Positions 45,908-57,600 are shown, counted from the first letter of the stretch. The stretch is 64,000 nt of DNA from Pteria penguin (GCA_035048485.1 CM068588.1:27854769-27918768), one strand, 5' to 3'. Numbers and translations are program-made. Notes: generated by a model not told the origin, from the sequence alone.

Positions 45908-47239
45908 CTGTGACAAAGAATAAAACAGCATTCATTAGTAATGCTACATCATTAAAAATGAAATAAGTATAGTATCCACTAAGATTTATGAAGTTGAATT
46001 TGAATTTGATACACGATTAATTTTAAGACCGGTACACATGTTCCAAACATTATTAGGGATTCAATATTTTACAAATACGATAATATACTTATAAGGTGAA
46101 TCCGATACACAAAGACGAGTTTAAACGTATGTATTGTTCGTAAGGCAAGCACACATAGTCTAAATGCTCTCAGATACGTTCAGATCAGTCCAAGAGTAAG
46201 ATTCATCCCATCTCTGAGCTCATTATTATTACTATAATTATGTTTATTCAGGCAAAGCATATAAAACAGAAGATATTATTGCAAACATACATAAGAGAAA
46301 AATGATCAATTAGGGGTTGAATAAATAAATATAAACATACATATCATGAAAAGATCTCACAGAATTGTCACAATGTTTTCAATTGAAAAATATCACATTT
46401 CCTGGATGGTATCACAGTCTACAGATGGTATCACAATCCAGATATTATCACAGTCCTTTTACATGTATATCTCACAGTTATTACTCAATAGATATTAAGC
46501 ACTAAGTAAATAAATGAATTAAAGAGATTAATAATTAAATTATCACAAATTATAATAATGTAAAATCTTTGTCAAGTATAACCCATTAAAGCATAGGATC
46601 GTGCTTATTTCCAGTGGGGTCCTAGAAAATTTGAAATACCATTGAAATAAATCTATGATGTTAATAAAAGCTTGGGCACACGTTATGAAAAATAAATTAT
46701 CGTTTTTAAATGATATTAAAATATATAACAGTGCCTGAATAATTTAAATAGTAAAAGATTTTATAAGGCATAATATATAAAAATATGTTAAAAAATATCT
46801 AAATATAAAAAGAAAAATTTTAAGACAAAATTTGTAATATTTATAATCATAAAAATATTTAAAATGAAATGGATTTTATAAAGATTTAAAACTTATACTG
46901 ATTTTATAAATACTTAAATAAAATATTTACATAAAAGTAATTCCCATAAATTAACTTCTTCTGTCTACGGGCTAAACCGGATAATTACTGTTTCATTTCA
47001 TTCTTAAAAGAATGTTTGGTCCTAATTGTTTTAATCTCCAACGGGAGCAAATTCCAATCTAAAATTGCACAGTAAGAAAATTTGATTTATTATAAGATCC
47101 ATCCCAAGGCACAATAATTTCATATTATAGTCTGCTCTTCTAATATTGTCATCTCATGAACAATAAATTCTACGTCCAAGGGATGGCTGGAATAGACAAA
47201 ACTTCAAAACAGAATCAGGCTCTAAAAGAGAATGGGTGG
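45908..47239. other. AT-rich insert between A2 and B2
   Basis: The sequence is very AT-rich (46500-46950 nearly pure A/T). The right end, 46960-47200, has 'cttctgtctacgggctaaac' and 'atcccaaggcacaataattt'. It is not expected in a split-repeat element and may be a later insertion, perhaps a retroelement 3' end on the minus strand. No protein motif is visible. Confidence 0.5.
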
Positions 47240-47405
47240 GTGGGATTTCGCGCTTGCTTAAAATAACGCTATGACGTCATATATCATTGTTTCACAAACA
47301 CAAGTCATAGAAAACGGTGTATATACCACATCATTTTTGTTACTTACATGGACAACGGGAGGTAACTCTCACTACTTTACTTGCATTAAATTGGATTAAC
47401 AGACA
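47240..47405 (-). repeat. Split direct repeat A2
   Basis: This shares 'tatgacgtcatata', 'attgtttcacaaacac', 'gtgtatataccac', 'atggacaac' and 'gcattaaat(t/c)g(g/a)attaacaga' with 51285-51475. Confidence 0.9.
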
Positions 47406-47449
47406 TCACTATTGTTCCTTATTAATACGAGATAAAATTACTCTATAGA

Positions 47450-47836
47450 TAAGTTTGAATATATTTATTACACAATATATTTAATTAAGATTTTACATCA
47501 CATGGTTTGGAAGTTAACAACAACGGATAAGGATACTGTGAGACCGGAAAACTGACCGCCAAGTATACAACATATGGGCAGGCCAGGTGTTCAGTACATG
47601 AAGGAGACAAAACACCAATCATGCAGAATGAAAAGTAAGATACTTCACCCCTTCCAATCTGCATGGACTGAGGAGTTTGTCCGCTCTGGCACACACAGGA
47701 CGGCATGTCAACAATGTATTTATCCAGCCTTTTATTGGCACCGTCCGGGACCTCCTTCTGCACGGCAGGTAGTCCCTAATAATAAACTGAGCTGGATGGG
47801 CTTATAGATCTTTATCCGTCTTCCAGAATCACGCCA
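47450..47836 (-). repeat. Split direct repeat B1
   Basis: This is the partner of 45445-45907; see the blocks listed there. The 77- and 92-codon ORFs across it are shadows. Confidence 0.9.
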
Positions 47837-48479
47837 CATAAGCGAGTCTCTACCGACTCACCCATCATTTATGATAAAGGGTATATCGTTTAATTTGAAT
47901 ACTTATTCTAATTCAATTTTAATTGTTTGGATGAAAATGGAAATCTCGTAGCTGTGTGCCGTCGTAGCGGTATATTCTAACTTTTTTTTTTTTGGATGAC
48001 ATAGCACTCTTCCTTGCAAATTCAAAAATAAAGTTTTGACCTTTGATTTAATTAGTTTCCTAAATTTTTCTATCTTTGCTGGCTATCTTGCGCCATGCCC
48101 ATATCACCTGGGAAGCATCATTGACCACGCAATAGTTAGATTAGGTAAAAGCACGCGAAGACGGTGTAAACTACTTTCGATGTCATTTAGTAGGTCAAGT
48201 GATTTCTTTGATGTTAAATCATTTGATTAGAAGGTGGGCGTGTGCGAAGTAGAGAGTTAATTTCTCCATCAAATTCTGCCCATATCATACCCAATAACCA
48301 AACCAGGAAATTTTTGCACCAAGATGTTAGAGACCAAGGGTTAAACCGCCTGACTGTGAAAGTGCATGGATTCTAGTCCAAGGGGTATTATCGAACACCG
48401 ATTATCTCGATGATCTGCTAACCTAAAATAATAACTTCAAACTTGTTAAATGTAAGAGCAGAGTAAGATGTATACATCA

Positions 48480-49355
48480 TTAATATCTATCTAGGTACAC
48501 ACATGCATAAAATAAACTGGAAAACCGTAACTGGGTTAAATTAAAAATTATTAAGAGGATGCAAAAGTACAAGGAGTAAGGATTAGCAGACCATATGCCC
48601 CATGCCTTAATCGTTTTATCTGAGAAATCCCTTCTCGAAATGTCGGTTGCCGCACCTATCCGGAAAATGTGAAATTTATAGCAGCCAACACTAATGTTAC
48701 AAAGGGTTATTTCTTTCCACAGAACGGTTTTAAAATGAAACATAGTCATAGTCAGAGATTTCCCGTGAAAATGGATGAAAAATTCTTTGTTCTGTGAGTG
48801 TGGCCGAATGCCTCGATTCATTGAGAAATACGAGCATGTTGAAGAAGGGCGGGACGCGTGAATTAGCTATGTTACCGACTTCCCGTGTTTGTCGGATTTT
48901 GATTTTGATTCGTATTCTTAGCGATTGCTTATATGACAATCAAATAGTTGTAACGGTCGATCGGAATCAGAATTAGCGTAAGGGGCTGAAAATTCACTTA
49001 CTCTTAAAAAGATGCCAAAGAAAATGCCGTTGTGAAAAGAGACGCTTCATATGCAGACGAGCAAATAACATGGAGCGCTGTTAATTCATCAAGCAGTGGT
49101 AGGGTGATTGGAGATCTAACATCGTGTATTCTCACTCTCTTTTGATATTTTCAAGTACTTTTGAAATTATGAACATTTTTTCGTGTTATCTGGCAATCCG
49201 CGTATTTTATGGAAGTAACTTAATGCACTCAAATAGGTTGTAACTGTGAACAAGAATAGTTTTCTTATTGAAAGATATTCTAAGAAATGCACCAAATGTT
49301 CTACGCTTATGGGCCATGTTATTTTGAGCTTGTGATGACCTGGAAATGTATTCAA
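48480..49355 (-). pseudogene. Tyrosine recombinase of the DIRS-like element
   Basis: The N-terminal SAM-like part is at 49355-49167: V-E-H-L-V-H-F-L-E-Y-L-S-I-R-K, then T-Y-L-S-A-L-S-Y-F-H-K and R-G-L-P-D. The C-terminal catalytic part is at 48700-48600: K-F-H-I-F-R-I-G-A-A-T (the H-x-x-R pair), then F-S-D-K-T-I-K-A-W-G-I-W and N-P-Y-S-L-Y with the nucleophile-position tyrosine. This enzyme integrates circular cDNA without an integrase or target duplication in DIRS-group elements. Stops in 48820-49160 separate the halves, and the first catalytic Arg was not located. It is inactive as it stands. Confidence 0.8.
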
Positions 49356-49479
49356 AAGGGAAAGAGCAGCCTGATTAGTATGTCAAGTCTATGGGATCAT
49401 TGAGTTTTGTAGGAGGTATGGTGTTCTTGCGGTTAAATTGTCCGTATTACCTGTGGGGTGTTGATCTGCAGTGGGTGCT

Positions 49480-50105
49480 AATTGACGAAATATCTGCCAC
49501 TGACGAGAAAAAGAATTAGCTATATCAATGTGGATACCCGGGATATGTTCTGCGGCGAAGTAGGTGCATAACTTTATCTTTAGAAAATTTTGTTTAATAT
49601 TTGAAAAACTGCGATATTGTCAATGTGGAACAATACTTTTTGGTTGGCTAAATGTTTACCCCAAATCATTAACGCAGTAACGACTGTGAGTAACTCGAGA
49701 ACGGTTATGTTATTTATAAAGCAGGCTAAGGGCCATTTCCATGGGCCCAATGACATTGGAAATAAATCCCAAAACCTACACCTACACTGTCGGTAAAATT
49801 TCGATTTTGTCGCAGCTTAATCAGAAACGGTTCGGCATTTCTGTTACATCACGACAGTGTACGAGAAACTCAAGCCATGCTTTAAGCTCCTCCTTTATTG
49901 ACGCCGAGACTTGTATTCTATGATGTGGTTTGTTCGCATTTGTCGAAGCATCGATTAACCTTCGTATGAAAGCCTTGCTTAGGTATATTACGTGGCATGA
50001 CAAAACGAGAGAGCCAAGACTCGAAGAAATTTTAAGTTTTGGCATTGGACCTTCGGGTTTTATTTCTTTCATGAACGATCGGTACACCAGTCCTGGCAAT
50101 TGACA
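49480..50105 (-). pseudogene. RT thumb and RNase H of the DIRS-like element
   Basis: The open stretch 50099-49821 has S-S-S-L-G-S-L..A-F-I-R-R-L-I-D..K-P-H-H-R-I and E-E-L-K-A-W-L-E-F-L, the connection between RT and RNase H in DIRS-group proteins. Continuing with frame changes to about 49480 there are E-L-L-T-V-V-T-A-L and L-F-H-I-D-N-I-A-V (RNase H) and D-I-A-N-S-F-S-R-Q-W-Q. The RT fingers and palm with the catalytic aspartates are absent: the zinc knuckle lies only about 100 bases upstream. Confidence 0.75.
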
Positions 50106-50189
50106 AACCTACTCAAATGCTTGCATTAGGTTTGACATTGGGCCCAATTGGGATGTCCGCCAAGGAGGTAGTAATCGAGATAGTAAATA

Positions 50190-51010
50190 ATAGTTTGATC
50201 CGCATTTGCTACATTTGTGCGGGAAGGTGCATCTCGGAAATGTACATTTTTCCGCGATTGAAACCCCAGCAAGTTTTGATGTTAGACTCGAACCGTTTTG
50301 CATGATTTTCGTCCCTTGGATTTGACGAGGGATTTGGTGTAGTTTCGTTTTAAAACCTAGTCATGCAAAGCAACCAGAGCTCAGTATCCACTATTCCCCA
50401 AGATGTATGGGGATAATTAGCTCTTTTAAGATGAAATTGTTCGTTATATTTCACCCATGCGGACAGCGAAGGTGCCCTACTTGCGGCAAGTCTTATGTTA
50501 CGCATGTATTTTAACATCTCCTGAATGCGTGCTGGGTGTTTCTCAAGAAAATGGCCCATAAAAACTATGAAGGCAGAAGTCCACGTGTGCATGTTGTACA
50601 GTGGCTTAATGAGGTTTTGTTTAGGTTTTTTTTATAGTTTCCCATCCTTCAGGATAATGCCTCCACTCAGCTCCAATTCAGAATATAAGTCGCAAGCTAA
50701 TTATAGAAAAATGAAAAAATCAACAAATTTGCTCTTTAAGCTTTATAGGGACATGATCACCCTCTTTATCGAAGATGTAATGTAGCATTGGAGGGTCACT
50801 GTCCACGTGGACCGACTGCAATCCATGGTTTGATTGTACATGCAATAACGGGAACAAAGAATTATTACCTTCATGAAATGGCGGTGCCACTGGCATGGTT
50901 GCAAAGTCAATTGTTAGAGGTTGTCCGGATGATGGCATCAGGAAGTTTAAAGTAGGATTACACATATTTGGTGTTCCAGGGGTGTGGTTGGAGGCGGTCA
51001 TAGTAACCAA
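50190..51010 (-). pseudogene. Gag-like region of the DIRS-like element
   Basis: 51010-50720 ends H-V-P-I-K-L-K-E-Q-I, a stretch I associate with gag-like proteins of this group. 50592-50350 has W-T-S-A-F-I-V-F-M, L-K-Y-M-R-N-I-R-L-A-A, Y-N-E-Q-F-H-L-K-R and S-W-G-I-V-D-T-E-L-W-L. 50246-50196 carries a zinc knuckle-like C-T-F-P-R-C-T-F-P-H-K-C-S-K-C. The three pieces are in different frames. Role by family: nucleoprotein assembly. Confidence 0.7.
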
Positions 51011-51284
51011 TGTAGGCAGGGGGTTGTCCTAGGGATGGGGATTCGAGACAGATGGATTGCCTGTGTGGGCGGTTCTGTCGATACCGATGTACTAGATTTC
51101 AAAAAACGACGGTGAAGTTTTGGTTCCTCAGCCGTTTCTCATCATTTGGTCGGATTCCGTCATTTTCTAAAACCAGCAACACGGTGTGGTTTCCCATGGC
51201 AAACAGTAACGATTTTTTTTTTTATTTTTAGCTGTATAGTACGTGTAACAGAAAAGTGTCGAAAATAAATCTACGAGTCAAAAG

Positions 51285-51475
51285 GCAAACGGTTGGCGCT
51301 CGCTCAAAATTATTGTCAGGAATAAAACAGTAGACGGTATGACGTCATATATAATTGTTTCACAAACACCAATAAAACAACAGTGTATATACCACGGCAT
51401 TTATGTTGCCTAAATGGACAACAAGGGATATCTCTCACTATTTTACTCGCATTAAATCGAATTAACAGATATTTA
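51285..51475 (-). repeat. Split direct repeat A1
   Basis: This is the partner of 47240-47405. It forms the 5' end of the element on the minus strand. Confidence 0.9.
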
Positions 51476-51480
51476 TGTTA

Positions 51481-51879
51481 ATCCCTGTAAAGGTTAGGGT
51501 CAATCGCATAAAGTCGTGTTCTGCATCGTTACTTTTAGTAGGCGGGAAAGTAATAGATGTGATGTTTAGGAGCTTGTGTCTATCTCATTATCTCATTAGA
51601 AAAGATTCTAAGTAGTCCTCCAAAGAGAAGTCCGGTACATAAAAATTAAAAGAACAGAAACACTTTACATTTCAAATTTAGGCCTCACGACCTTTATCAA
51701 GCAATTTAAGAGATGACAAATATAAAGGTATGTTAAATCTAGTTAACGTTTCAAAAATACATAAGCTTCTCAATCCATTCAATAAAATAAAATCCCATTT
51801 ATTCATTCATCGTTTTAATGAAGGCTTAGAAAAATGACAACTTTTTTGTCTGTTTATTGCCTCAAACCTGACTTAAACG
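51481..51879. other. Spacer, nothing recognised
   Basis: No ORF, repeat or RNA-like structure was noticed. Confidence 0.35.
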
Positions 51880-52270
51880 TACGGCAGTATTTACCAAGGA
51901 AAGACACAAAGTAAACAATCTGACTTGGTCAGACAGAATCTACCGAAGAGAGACAAAAAGTAAGGGGTTTTTACTCGTACTTCGACAGAATTTACTCAGG
52001 AAAGAAGTAAGTAACAGATATCAGAGCATATATATACATGTATAAATTTAGTGCACTCTATAAAAGAGAAAACAGAGGACATCTATGACACAAATCACCA
52101 AGGACATGCACACAAAATGTGTACTTTGACAACCCAAGTCACCTCAGCGATGCGCAATAACCGATGTGTGAAAATCAAATGTATAGATATTTAAATAATA
52201 TCCTCGATTCCGTCGTATGATAGAATTCACTCAGGAAATACAGGAAGTAATAAATCTCGCTCTTTCGTGG
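51880..52270 (+). repeat. MS-C minisatellite, diverged
   Basis: The units share '(t/c)tgacttgg-tcagacagaat', 'ttactcaggaaagaagtaag' and 'gtcgtatgatagaattcact', matching 20676-21010. Confidence 0.65.
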
Positions 52271-53159
52271 TTTACTGATATATGGGCCCTGTGTTGCCAT
52301 GGGAATAGTGTACTCAAATAGACACATTTCCTACAATACGGCAAACAAATCTCCCTAAAGACCAGGGCTGATTGCAATAAGCGGTTTCAATAGCAGATGT
52401 AAATAATATATCATGACTTGAACCTAGAACTTGACAGGAACCTTAGTGATATTATCGTCTTGAATTTATGTACGTTATTCAAAGCCAAAATACGTATGTA
52501 ATAAGGAAACAATTTTCTTTATATAGAGATTAAACTTATTGAAAAGAAGAAAACTTCCTACGATTAATGATAAAGGAGACCACTTTGATTTCATTATGTA
52601 GATTTCGCTTGTTTGTAATGTACCTGGACTGCCATTATTAATATGTAGTTTTCAATTGGTTTACTTTGCTAGAACCTGTACTAATGTCTTGGATTTCCAA
52701 ACACAACAACTACACTACACATTACTTTCAAACTTTTGACTCAGGGTTACAGATACCATAAACTACCAAATATTTTTGGAAAGTTTTACGGATATTATTC
52801 AGATTTGGGTTCTTTATTTTATTATTATTCATTTTTTCCAGGAATCTCTCATCCCAGTATCTATGGTGACTGAAGGACGGAAAAAGGTTTTGATAATTTC
52901 ATTTCATTGTGGTCAAAAATAATCAAACACCGACATCGACAGTGTGATCCTCAGATCATCGCAAATTTCATATCCTTTACAGACTTATACCGACTTTTCC
53001 TTGAGCGTTGTACTCTGACTAAGAGGGAAAATAGGAATGCGGATTCTGTGACAGGCTTTGTCTTAGCACGGACATGCAGATCATACAAGAATAAAGACAT
53101 CAGAAAAATAATCAGTTGTAATGAAGTTGATTTTCTCTAAGTAACTTTTGAAGTTTGGT
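52271..53159. other. Spacer, nothing firm
   Basis: A 77-codon ORF at 52907-53140 includes 'gagcgttgtactctgactaagag', which echoes 22230-22250, so it probably lies in a dispersed repeat. Otherwise AT-rich. Confidence 0.35.
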
Positions 53160-53800
53160 GATCCAATCTCAGACTCAGTCGAAGATCTGTGATCCTCTTT
53201 AGGTACCTTCAGATGGTTCATGATATTTTTTTCTGAATACCTGTGGATGGTCCATGATCTTTTCTGAGTACATGTCGTTCGGTTGGTGATTTACTTTGTA
53301 TATCTGTCAATGAGGGTTAGTGTTAGGGTTAGGGTATATCACTTTGTGTAGATTTCGGTAGTTGGTGATTCACTCTGGATACCTGTCGATGATGGGTCTA
53401 TTACTCTGTGTAGATGTCGGTAGTTGGTGATTTACTCTGGATACCTGTCGATGATTGGTCTATTACTCTGTGTCGATGTCGGTAGTTGGTGATTTACTCT
53501 GGATACCTGTCGATGATTGGTCTATTACCTGTGTCGATGTCGGTAGTTGGTGATTTACTCTGGATACCTGTCGATGATTGGTCTATTACTCTGTGTAGAT
53601 GTCGGTAGTGGGTGAGTTACCCTGTATAGTTGTCGATGGTCGGTGATATACTCTGTCAGGATATCTCTCAATGGTCGATGATACACTCTGGATATCTGCC
53701 GACGGTCGGTGATTTACTCTCAGAAATTTTCTGTGGTCTGTGATCTACACTGGTTACCCGCTGATGGTCCATGATATACTCTGGTTATCTGCCGATTTTC
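53160..53800 (+). repeat. MS-A minisatellite, regular 62-bp higher-order unit
   Basis: At 53350-53610 a two-part unit of about 62 bp repeats four to five times: 'gtagttggtgatttactctgg', 'atacctgtcgatgattggtc' and 'tattactctgtgtagatgtcg'. The flanks are simpler roughly 31-bp relatives. It corresponds to 6016-6960 upstream of array copy 1. Confidence 0.9.
53313..53334 (+). repeat. Short telomere-like tract
   Basis: 'gggttagtgttagggttaggg' holds about three TTAGGG units inside the MS-A array. It is too short to be a telomere. Confidence 0.8.
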
Positions 53801-54263
53801 AATGACTTTACTAGGTATATTTTGCCACAAATTGTCATTTTCCATAACAAAACATACACTGATTGGAAACCGTTTTTATAAATCTTGCGAATCAAGTCTA
53901 GGTAGAATGCTAAGATACCGAACATTAATAAGATAAAGGTTTTAGAATAAAGGGCAATACATGACATGTGACAGCTTCCTCATTCGTATACTGGATTTCC
54001 GTATTACATAAATTAAATGTCATTTGTAGAGGAAAATATAAAACACGAGAAATGTTACATTCTTATGTTGTATATAATGTAAACACTCTTTAATGAAATT
54101 GAAAAAAAAGAGAAATGTTATATCCCAATAATTTGAATACGCAAATCATAGATTTACTCAAGTGTTATGTTATTAATTTTAGAAATATAGGAAGCGTTTA
54201 AGCTTGTTTGAACTGAAATTTAACTTCTATGGTGTCTTACATCTGTCATTATGAAACTATCTA

Positions 54264-54628
54264 ATGTTTTTATTTGTCATTATACTTATCATTATGCCTA
54301 TAATAATTCTGTTTACTACGTATAAAGAACCTAAATATAGGAGGAAGATAGCGATATCTCTGGTAAAAATTATATACGATAGGAGAGAAACAGGGGACAA
54401 TGTTTCAATCGTCACCAGGCAATTATTTCCTTGTGTCTGCCTTCTTATTTGCACAAGCAATGTGTGGCGTGTTCTTACGTACATCGTGTCCTTATTGATC
54501 TTTTTTTCTTTCGTTGCCGTTTTAGTTTTGTATATTGATATCGACGGCATTATGTTCGCCATTGATGTTTTGTGGATTATTTATTTCGTAAAAGTCACGT
54601 CATTACTTCCACTGTTCGCTTTTGCAGA
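54264..54628 (+). CDS. Multi-pass membrane exon, array copy 3 (best preserved)
   Basis: This is open from Met 54264 to donor GCAGA/gtaagt at 54628 (121 codons plus 2 bases). It has hydrophobic segments at about residues 1-17 (F-L-F-V-I-I-L-I-I-M-P-I-I-I-L), 53-65, 71-92 (I-V-S-L-L-I-F-F-S-F-V-A-V-L-V-L-Y-I) and 95-120, with a basic loop between the first two (Y-K-E-P-K-Y-R-R-K, D-R-R-E-T). The upstream frame is closed by a TGA at 54252, so this may be the first coding exon, or the acceptor is nearby. Copies at 7545-8154 and 28015-28176 are broken. I do not recognise the family. It looks like the membrane core of a small multi-pass protein. Confidence 0.6.
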
Positions 54629-56151
54629 GTAAGTTGAATTTAGGATTGTTGTAAATTACTTTTTATGCTTTTTTTATTTACCTTTGTTTAGTATCATGGT
54701 ATGAAAAGTAAAAATAAAACCTTTGGGTTTTTTTTTTCAGTTTCATTGATTTATCATTATTTTAGGTGTATATTTTATTATAGAATGAAATAGGGGATTT
54801 CGCTGCTAACATGTCCAGGGATGGGACGCCTTAATTCGTTTAATGTTAAAATAAAAGGGAGGGGTTGGACCATTTATTCTATATTGGATGATGCAAGGTA
54901 CAATTATAGAGATGGGATAGGATACAGGTATAATAGTATATAATTTTTAGGGTATAACCATTACTTTTAACATTCATTTCCTACTTATTTTCAGTTTTGT
55001 GCATTTGTCAACTTACGTGACATGTACTTAAGTTTGAAAAAAATTTACCTCGATTGTATTTTTTTCATTTATATAATATAAGAAGAAAAGCAAATAAATA
55101 GGAATTAGTTTGCCCATTTACAAACAATGCCGAAAACAGTTACTACAATATTCTAAACATGTTGTGTTTTTATATTAAGTAAAGCACAGGAAGACACAGC
55201 CTTTTCACTATGCGCTAATTGTATTTACAATATTTGTTAATAGTGTTATTAAATAATGACCTAAGTTAATATTTTACCATTTTCTTTCTGACACATTAAT
55301 AATACGTGTGAACGGTAATTGGCTAGGGGCTTCAACATTATGTTTTGAGAAGAATATTAGGTATCTAAAACATGAACGATGTATGCATGGTCCGAGTGAG
55401 ATCCAAATTGTAAAATCTGTATAAAGAATTCATGGTGTATTTTCAAGTGTGGATACTTCAAATGATTTGTAAAAATACTAAAAGATCGAAATTGCCAAAC
55501 ACGTGATCGGTAAAGATCTTCAATTCCAGATAATATCATACCCGCTAAAATTTAGAAAACCGCATTTTCATCTAACCTTCCTTTTTCGAAGCATGAAATT
55601 TAGAGGATGTTCATTGAAGTCCGACCAAGAATTTTGTTTATTCTTTACAAACCTCCGGTACAGAGTGACCGCAAAATGTTTTACTTATATGCAGTAAAAT
55701 TCTTATATGTAAAGCATTATATCTTCAACATATCGGTGAAGGAATCATGGACCTTTTACATAGTAAATGAGCTGTGATATGTACTGGATCTCAAAATATT
55801 CATCGATTGTCTAATCCTCTGAATAACAGAGTATATACTTTTTAAAATGCCTATAATTGAATAAAAGAGTTAGTGCTTAATTAATGATACAGGAAATATC
55901 TCCTCAAATACATACATCGCTGTATTATAACTAATTGAACAATTGAAAATCAGATCAATTAAATTCTCCAAATGTAATAAGCAAATAATGATAAAGTTTT
56001 GTATTGAATAATATAAGATGTTTAAATTAGAAGGCTTTTGGTTGGTATTTTCCATTTCTGGAAGCAATAAAATTTGCATAGTGAACGTTTTCTCAGCTTG
56101 TATTGGGTGACCAAGGAAGTTACTTATGCACTCCTCTGCTGTCTTTTTCAG
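54629..56151. other. Intron of array copy 3
   Basis: A single MS-B unit, 'gcatggtccgagtgagatcc', lies at about 55386. 55410-55590 is homologous to 12525-12720. The position and flanks show that the MS-B array of copy 1 grew from a sequence that stayed single here. Confidence 0.6.
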
Positions 56152-56195
56152 TAATTCGAGTACCAGCAATATTATCTATAATGGAATAAACGACG
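56152..56195 (+). CDS. 44-bp micro-exon, array copy 3
   Basis: Acceptor tctttttcag and donor GACG/gtaaga bound it. With GA from 54628 the reading is D-N-S-S-T-S-N-I-I-Y-N-G-I-N-D. The open upstream exon, conserved 44-bp length and open downstream exon make this the most credible of the three copies. N-S-S and N-G-I are shared. A glycosylation sequon N-S-S is present if this part is extracellular. Confidence 0.75.
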
Positions 56196-56316
56196 GTAAG
56201 AAATTCAAATAAAGTATAGATATAACATATGGATATAAACATGAATATTATTCACGGAAATATAGATAAAGCATGTACAGTTGAAAGATGCATACAATTT
56301 CTTCTTATGTTTTCAG

Positions 56317-56480
56317 AATCAATTTATGCTTACAAATCAGATTCGAAGAAGTACCAAACCGTTAATCATTCTCAAGGTCCAAGGACAGATACAAAATCGT
56401 GTAAGTTTCAAAAAGAAACTGTTGTGAACCCCGAAATACTGAAAAATTCCGAGGGGAGACCAGGTGCCCGGGGAGAGTAA
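56317..56480 (+). CDS. Putative last exon, array copy 3
   Basis: Acceptor tgttttcag; G+AA joins in phase. It reads E-S-I-Y-A-Y-K-S-D-S-K-K-Y-Q-T-V-N-H-S-Q-G and continues to TAA at 56478-56480. The final part (N-S-E-G-R-P-G-A-R-G-E) is encoded by the R4 repeat, so the stop may be supplied by a mobile sequence. Alternatively a strong donor, TCGT/gtaagt at 56401, ends the exon and the true terminus lies further on. The piece is hydrophilic with Y-A-Y and K-K-Y-Q-T-V motifs. Confidence 0.55.
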
Positions 56481-56520
56481 GCGTCTCCTGTTTGCATGCA
56501 TCACCCGTCACAGCAGTTGA
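56425..56520 (+). repeat. R4 dispersed repeat
   Basis: 'gggagaccaggtgcccgggg' and 'gtaagcgtctcctgtttgca' match 21840-21960 (plus) and 9090-9200 (minus). Confidence 0.75.
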
Positions 56521-56799
56521 ACAACTTAAGAAACATGTCAAAATCACGAGTTTTGGTTTCCTAAATGTACATACGAAAGTAAAGTACAAAACCAGTATAC
56601 AAAGTCATATTTGGTGTTCACTGAACAGGTCATTTAGTCGCATTCCAGAAGTGTACATGTTATTACAGTGTATGTCTTGAGAGGACAATAACAGTACAAT
56701 ATTTGCTAAATGGCTTCGCCAGAAAATGAATTAGTATTAGAAAATAGTATGAAAATCTATTTCCTATGCTTGAAAATATGTCGTTTTAATCTGTACACA

Positions 56800-57000
56800 C
56801 ACACACGCGCGCCCGCGCGCGCATATATATATGTATATATATACATATATATATATGGACCTTGGATCTCCGAAGAAGTACCTGTAGAAAATAAAGACAA
56901 ATTAGACAAACAAATAAAGCACAAAGACACTACAGTTAACAAGGCACCCTATATAAATTCCTTCACTTTCCGCGGCCGTGTTGTCATGCATGCGATTAGC
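56800..57000. repeat. Microsatellite and inverted fragment of the tRNA-like repeat
   Basis: (CA)n, (CG)n and (TA)n at 56800-56857 are followed by a minus-strand piece of the roughly 385-bp repeat (56858-56952: 'ggaccttggatctccgaaga' to 'gttaacaaggcaccctat'). A plus-strand piece then follows ('ccttcactttccgcggcc'). Confidence 0.85.

Positions 57001-57600
<600 letters not shown>

Larger units (their letters stand above)
45417..51480 (-). mobile_element. DIRS/PAT/Ngaro-like tyrosine-recombinase retroelement with split direct repeats
   Basis: Read on the minus strand the order is A1 (51475-51285), gag-like ORFs, zinc knuckle, RT thumb/RNase H, tyrosine recombinase, B1 (47836-47450), A2 (47405-47240) and B2 (45907-45445). 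A1 equals A2 and B1 equals B2 in the same orientation, the split direct repeat plan (A1-ORF-B1-A2-B2) known for PAT- and Ngaro-type elements. Two departures are visible: 1.3 kb of other DNA separates A2 from B2, and the RT catalytic part is missing. The coding region has many stops. Confidence 0.8.

Noticed and set aside
53313..53334. Telomere or subtelomere boundary
   Set aside because: There are only about three units embedded in a minisatellite, with ordinary sequence on both sides.
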